This document shows positions 60,367-64,000 of a DNA stretch of 64,000 bases, one piece after another (the first letter of the stretch is position 1; every line of letters starts with the position of its first letter). The stretch is taken from assembly GCA_963717135.1 (NCBI GenBank), contig CAVQVN010000009.1, forward strand, positions 62,001 through 126,000, in the 5' to 3' direction. Source of the stretch: UBA4744 sp963717135. GTDB taxonomy: Bacteria; Actinomycetota; Acidimicrobiia; Spongiisociales; UBA4744. Below the pieces are notes generated by a model that was not told where the DNA came from, made no database searches, and was given only the letters and a program-made list of their open reading frames with translations. The translations under genes were made by a program, and so were the position numbers.

Positions 60367-61320
60367 ATGCCCGCACCCCTCTACACCCAGACGACCATCG
60401 CCTTCATCTGGGATTTCGACAAGACGCTGATCCCCGGGAATCAACAGGATCCCCTTTTTGAGGCGTATGGGGTCAACCCCTCTCAATTCTGGGCAGAGGT
60501 CGACGGCTTGACCGACTACTACCAAGAACGCGGGATCAACATCGCCCGCGATTCGGCGTACCTGGGACACATCCTCACCTATGTGAAGGAGGGGAGATTC
60601 CCCGGCCTGACCCGCCAGCGGCTGCGCGAACTCGGAGCGAATCTCGAGATGAGTCCTGGAATCCCCGAGTTCTTCACCGCCACCGCCAATCATGTGACGG
60701 AGGTCCCCGACTACGTCCACGAGGGCATTGATGTAGAGCACTACGTCGTGTCGACCGGTATTCGACCGATCATCGAAGGAAGTCCGATCGGGAAACTGAT
60801 CGACGGCATCTGGGCGAACGACTTCATCGAAAGGCCGGCTTCCCCCGGATACCTCGAAACGCTCGCCATCGACAATGGAACCCATCCGATCAGCATGCTC
60901 GGCTACATGATCGACAACACATCCAAAACCCGCGCGGTCTTTGAGATCAACAAGGGAGTCAACCGCAAGGCCGGCATCGACGTCAATGCGCTGATGGCAG
61001 AAGAACAACGGCGAGTCCCTATCAGAAACATGGTCTACATCGCCGATGGGCCGAGTGATGTGCCCGTCTTTTCAATCCTCAACCGTCAGGGCGGCAAGAC
61101 ACTCGGGGTCTACACGACCGAGCCGAGCAACAACTTCCGCCAGGTCAAGCAACTGCAGGCTCAGGGGCGCATTCAGGGCATGGCCAAGGCGGACTTCCGG
61201 GAAGGGGAAGCTGCCTATCTGTGGCTCATCGACACGCTGGATCAGATTGCCGAGGAGATAGTCTCCAATCGGCGATCGGCTTTCGCTGAGATCCCTCGCG
61301 CCCCGGGCCACGTCGACTGA
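60367..61320 (+). CDS. HAD superfamily phosphatase-like protein
   Basis: 317 residues with the HAD motif I WDFDKTLIPG (DxDxT, residues ~15-22), a cap region and motif III/IV MVYIADGPSDVPVFSIL (GDGxxD-like). It would cleave phosphate esters or similar; substrate unknown. Actinobacterial relatives of haloacid dehalogenase-like hydrolases carry the same opening. ATG immediately follows the stop of the preceding small gene. Confidence 0.83.
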   Translation: MPAPLYTQTTIAFIWDFDKTLIPGNQQDPLFEAYGVNPSQFWAEVDGLTDYYQERGINIARDSAYLGHILTYVKEGRFPGLTRQRLRELGANLEMSPGIPEFFTATANHVTEVPDYVHEGIDVEHYVVSTGIRPIIEGSPIGKLIDGIWANDFIERPASPGYLETLAIDNGTHPISMLGYMIDNTSKTRAVFEINKGVNRKAGIDVNALMAEEQRRVPIRNMVYIADGPSDVPVFSILNRQGGKTLGVYTTEPSNNFRQVKQLQAQGRIQGMAKADFREGEAAYLWLIDTLDQIAEEIVSNRRSAFAEIPRAPGHVD

Positions 61321-61346
61321 CCGCGTATCTGTCTGCGACCCCCGGC

Positions 61347-62126
61347 TTATCGTCCCTTGAACACCGGTGCCCGCTTCTCGAGGAAAGCCCCGATACCTTC
61401 GGCCGCATCCTCGGATCCGAGACAGAGCGTTTGGGTGTGGGCCTCGTAATCCAGGGCTTCATCGAAGGACATCCGGGCGGATTGATTCAATCCCGCCTTG
61501 ATCATGGCCTGAGCCGCCGGGCCTCCAGCGAGAAAGCTCTCCGCCACCGCCCGCGCCTCAGCCTGGAGTTCGGCAGCATCCACAATCCGGGTCGCCATCC
61601 CCATCTCGAGGGCTTCTTCGGCCGAAACCGTGCGCCCGGAAAGCGCCAACTCCTTGGCTCGCTGAAGCCCGAGTATGCGCGGAAGCAGCCAAGTGCCCCC
61701 AAAATCGACGACGAGACCCCGACGAACGAAGAGTGCTGAGAATCTCGCCCGGGTGGTTGCCACAACAACGTCGCAACCCAGGGCAAGACTCAACCCGGCG
61801 CCCGCCGCGATCCCGTCCACCGCGGCCACAGTGGGTTTGGGCAATCGGTGCAGAGCGTGGGCGGCCGCCCCGACTATCTGCATGCGCTCGTAGCGTCCCG
61901 CCACGGTCTGGAGAGCTGCCCAGTCCTCCGGTTCGGGAGTCAGATCGGCTCCTGAACAGAATTCACCACCCGCTCCGGTGATGATCAACACCCGGTTGTC
62001 CGATGCTTGGAAGTTCGCGAACGCATCCTGCAGTTGAAGCCAACCATCCGGTGGTATCGCATTCTTCCTATCGGGCCGATCGATAGTAAGGGTCCGAACC
62101 AAATGGCGATCCTCGATAGTGAGCAT
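61347..62126 (-). CDS. Enoyl-CoA hydratase/isomerase family protein
   Basis: About 259 residues of the crotonase fold. VLIITGAGGEFCSGADLTPEP carries the first oxyanion-hole segment, KPTVAAVDGIAAGAGLSLALGCDVVVATTRARFSALFVRRGLVVDFGGTWLLPRILGLQRAKEL the second and the active-site region, with C-terminal helix. It hydrates or isomerises enoyl-CoA esters in fatty-acid or branched-chain catabolism. ATG 62126 is 6 nt after TACTCT, a leaderless-type start. Confidence 0.9.
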   Translation of the reverse strand: MLTIEDRHLVRTLTIDRPDRKNAIPPDGWLQLQDAFANFQASDNRVLIITGAGGEFCSGADLTPEPEDWAALQTVAGRYERMQIVGAAAHALHRLPKPTVAAVDGIAAGAGLSLALGCDVVVATTRARFSALFVRRGLVVDFGGTWLLPRILGLQRAKELALSGRTVSAEEALEMGMATRIVDAAELQAEARAVAESFLAGGPAAQAMIKAGLNQSARMSFDEALDYEAHTQTLCLGSEDAAEGIGAFLEKRAPVFKGR

Positions 62127-62186
62127 GCCATCAGAGTACCGACCGAATGACGAGGACAACCACGAGCAGCCAATACCATGGCGACC

Positions 62187-62300
62187 ATGGGATTGAATCC
62201 GTTCCGGGACCAGCGGAAGACGGTCTTTGATGTGGCGATGATGATCGCCGCCGTCATGGCGGCAGTAGCGGTGGTTTTGTGGGCGATATTTTCCAATTAG
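62187..62300 (+). CDS. Small single-pass membrane protein
   Basis: 37 residues, MGLNPFRDQRKTVFDVAMMIAAV followed by a hydrophobic segment ending LWAIFSN. The NPFR..R opening and one helix resemble small actinobacterial membrane proteins. ATG 62187 lies 7 nt after TACCAT; an upstream ATG at 62178 sits inside that box and is unlikely to be used. Confidence 0.55.
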   Translation: MGLNPFRDQRKTVFDVAMMIAAVMAAVAVVLWAIFSN

Positions 62301-62311
62301 ACGAGATCGTC

Positions 62312-62497
62312 ATGCCCGTTCAACCGTACGCGGCCCGCAAGCGGTATTCGTGTCCCGGGTGCAACGGCTCCATCGAACCCGGCCTCTTCCACCTGGTCGT
62401 TATCCCCAAACACGCCCCGGATTGCCGCCGGCACTGGCACCACGGGTGCTGGTACAAGGAACAGCGTCGCCGTCGACTTCCCCCTCGTCGCTCCTAG
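62312..62497 (+). CDS. Small zinc-binding protein (CxxC ... H ... C type)
   Basis: 61 residues: KRYSCPGCNGSIEPGLFHLVVIP followed by CRRHWHHGCWYKEQ. The C-x2-C and the later H-x2-C/W fit one zinc site, as in small actinobacterial proteins often labelled ATP/GTP-binding. Basic C-terminus. Follows the small membrane protein by 11 bp. Function unknown. Confidence 0.6.
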   Translation: MPVQPYAARKRYSCPGCNGSIEPGLFHLVVIPKHAPDCRRHWHHGCWYKEQRRRRLPPRRS

Positions 62498-62546
62498 TTG
62501 CCCGTCGCAGATTCGGCTGCGCCCCATTTCAACGAAAGACCCTGGC

Positions 62547-62975
62547 TCAGGCAATCTCCGGTATCCAACGGATATCGACACCCGAGGGACCAACGGAAAC
62601 CGTTATCAAGTCGACCCTTCGAATCCCCAGCCGGTTGGCCAAGCACCGCACTTGCCTGGCCTTCTTCGGGGTGAAGGCATAGGCGGGATCGTCGAGTCCC
62701 CTCATTTGGATGGTTTTGACCTCGACGGCGACTCGCTGTTCACCAAAAGACACTATGAGATCCAGCTCGCCTCGCCCGACTCGCACGTTTCGTCCAACAA
62801 TCCGGGCTCGGCGTTCGGCCAGAAACCGGGCCGCCAGAGATTCGCCCGCTCGGGCAAGTTGGGACCGGTTCAGAGCCGAACGCCCGGCTCCAGTTCCTCG
62901 ATGTTGACGTCCCGGAACGTGAGAACTCGAACCTTCTGCAGAAACCGGGCCGGCCGGTACATGTCCCATACCCAC
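62547..62975 (-). CDS. YraN/UPF0102 family nuclease-like protein
   Basis: Family region RAGESLAARFLAERRARIVGRNVRVGRGELDLIVSFGEQRVAVEVKTIQ has the PD-(D/E)xK-type core (ELD...VEVK). YraN proteins are small, ~110-120 residues. The only ATGs (62975, 62969) lie inside the DUF2469 gene and add an atypical extension, whereas a CTG at 62873 overlaps the DUF2469 stop by 4 bp (CTGA) and would give 108 residues. Start uncertain. Confidence 0.8.
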   Translation of the reverse strand: MGMGHVPAGPVSAEGSSSHVPGRQHRGTGAGRSALNRSQLARAGESLAARFLAERRARIVGRNVRVGRGELDLIVSFGEQRVAVEVKTIQMRGLDDPAYAFTPKKARQVRCLANRLGIRRVDLITVSVGPSGVDIRWIPEIA

Positions 62976-63166
62976 GCATCCTCGAGCTCGACCTCGAAAT
63001 GCACCGACCCCTCCTCCTGGTGTTTGTTCAAGGTGACCTTGTTGGCCAGGTAGAAACGGCGTTCGGTTTCGACTACGAACCGAAACATCGGAAGCACATC
63101 CCGATACTCCTTGTAGATCTGAAGCTCGACTTCAGACTCATATCGCTCGAGGTCTTCTTCGTTCAT
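62870..63166 (-). CDS. DUF2469 family protein
   Basis: 98 residues: MNEEDLERYESEVELQIYKEYRDVLPMFRFVVETERRFYLANKVTLNKHQ and VHFEVELEDAWVWDMYRPARFLQKVRVLTFRDVNIEEL, typical of the actinobacterial DUF2469 family that lies by rnhB, lepB and yraN. Function unknown. Here rnhB is missing between lepB and this gene. It overlaps yraN. Confidence 0.93.
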   Translation of the reverse strand: MNEEDLERYESEVELQIYKEYRDVLPMFRFVVETERRFYLANKVTLNKHQEEGSVHFEVELEDAWVWDMYRPARFLQKVRVLTFRDVNIEELEPGVRL

Positions 63167-63298
63167 TTCATGACTCTCGGCTCGGCTGCGCGCTACGACT
63201 CATCTTGGATATCGGCGATCATAACCCTCATACTGAGGTTCTTCGCGTTTCCGCCCGAGGTTGCCTCCAGTTGTAATAGCCCGGGGTGACATACAAAG

Positions 63299-63961
63299 TT
63301 AGAGGCCGCCCCATCGGTCGAGAGGCCACACGCGAACAAAAGCACGACCGACGATGGACTCGGTCTCGATGGGACCGAACCGCCTGCTGTCCTGACTACG
63401 AGGCCGATTGTCTCCCATGACGAACACCGCTCCGGCGGGAATCTGCAGCGGACCGAAGTCCGGCATGACCACCGATTCGTCAAGGTAGGGCTCATCAATC
63501 GGAGTGCCGTCGATCAGCACCTGATTGTCTTTGATCTCGATTTCTTCTCCGCCCACCGCGATGATCCGTTTGATCAAGTCCTCAACTGCCGGTGTCTGCA
63601 ATCCCAGCGATTCGGCGATATTCCTGACAATTGCCTGCAATAACGGTTCGGTTTCGTCTTCGACACCGAATGGCGGATCAAAGACCACTACGTCGCCTCG
63701 TTCAGGATCACCGAACAAGTAGCTCAGCTTGTTGACCAGAACTCGATCATTGATCTCCAGAGTGTGGATCATGGACCCGGACGGTATCCAAAATGCCTGC
63801 ACCAGGAAAGTCTTGATGAGGACGGCCACCGCCAGCGCAACCAAGATCAAGATCGGCAGTTCAATGAGAAAGGAGGTCTTCTTCTTGCTCTTCGGGACGT
63901 TGGGCACCGGACGCGTCGAACCGGATTCCGAGGGGTCGGGAGGCAGGGTAGGTTCGTTCAT
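63299..63961 (-). CDS. lepB: Signal peptidase I
   Basis: 220 residues: a cytoplasmic Pro/Ser N-terminus, one TM helix, catalytic Ser in WIPSGSMIHTL and catalytic Lys in IKRIIAVGGE, then GDNRPRSQDSRRFGPIETESIVGRAFVRVWP, boxes D and E. It cleaves signal peptides of exported proteins. The start at 63961 leaves 39 bp to the window end, toward the rplS region in related genomes. Confidence 0.95.
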   Translation of the reverse strand: MNEPTLPPDPSESGSTRPVPNVPKSKKKTSFLIELPILILVALAVAVLIKTFLVQAFWIPSGSMIHTLEINDRVLVNKLSYLFGDPERGDVVVFDPPFGVEDETEPLLQAIVRNIAESLGLQTPAVEDLIKRIIAVGGEEIEIKDNQVLIDGTPIDEPYLDESVVMPDFGPLQIPAGAVFVMGDNRPRSQDSRRFGPIETESIVGRAFVRVWPLDRWGGL

Positions 63962-64000
63962 TGCGACACAGGCTCCGAGAGCCGGACGCCTAACGCCGCT

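Noticed and set aside
63193..63498. Minus-strand frame overlapping the lepB 3' end
   Set aside because: Shadow frame of lepB and the gap before DUF2469; no domain and no ribosome site.

Overview
This is GC-rich chromosomal DNA, most likely from an actinobacterium outside the well-studied genera; a deep lineage such as Acidimicrobiia would fit. The evidence is the actinobacterial LexA operator core (TCGAACATATGTTCGA) in front of dnaE2 and in front of imuA'-imuB, F420-type enzymes (an LLM oxidoreductase and a DDN/DUF385-like protein), actinobacterial families (DUF4032, DUF2469, Lhr-type helicase, YcaQ), a WhiG/FliA-type sigma factor beside rpsB, and many genes whose start codon lies 6-7 nt after a TANNNT -10 box, the arrangement of leaderless transcripts. 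The taxonomic placement is inference; no rRNA or other marker lies in the window.

Positions 1-35,000 are a mosaic of short transcription units on both strands. They contain the end of an Lhr helicase, DUF4032, MarC, an SDR/flavin-reductase pair, a stress protein, a saccharopine-dehydrogenase-like enzyme, an ABC exporter coupled to an MBL hydrolase, a lipoate/octanoyl ligase, an ECF sigma factor with a membrane partner, an AroQ-alpha/beta-hydrolase fusion, ferritin, PEP carboxykinase, the SOS polymerase DnaE2, an LLM oxidoreductase, an MFS exporter, YcaQ, PlsC, ImuA'-ImuB, an ABC-2 transporter and a frameshifted Fpg/Nei glycosylase. DnaE2 and ImuA'-ImuB, 8 kb apart, carry identical LexA palindromes and together form a mutasome.

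Positions 35,900-56,000 are the classical housekeeping block, all on the minus strand. In transcription order it reads whiG, rpsB, tsf, pyrH, frr, cdsA, dxr, rseP, ispG, proS, rimP, nusA, infB, ylxP, rbfA, truB, ribF, RidA, rpsO, pnp. It covers translation, ribosome maturation, RNA turnover, isoprenoid and phospholipid precursors and regulated intramembrane proteolysis. Upstream (56,000-64,000) are lepB, DUF2469, yraN, comM, dprA and xerC, interrupted by a HAD protein, an enoyl-CoA hydratase and several very small genes.

The most striking signal is a putative signalling circuit. An ECF sigma gene (12213-12746) overlaps a membrane protein gene, and its promoter shares a -35/-10 pair with identical 13-bp spacing (GTAAACCT-N13-TACGAGTA) with a gene 11 kb away (23860-25185). 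That gene encodes a secreted protein with the same Ig-like plus C-terminal repeat domains as the membrane protein. Other points are period-7 repeat tracts (GGTTYCA) lying between genes and also inside dnaE2, an apparent AUC start codon, RNA hairpins in the pnp and rimP-nusA leaders, and a single-base frameshift in the glycosylase zinc finger.
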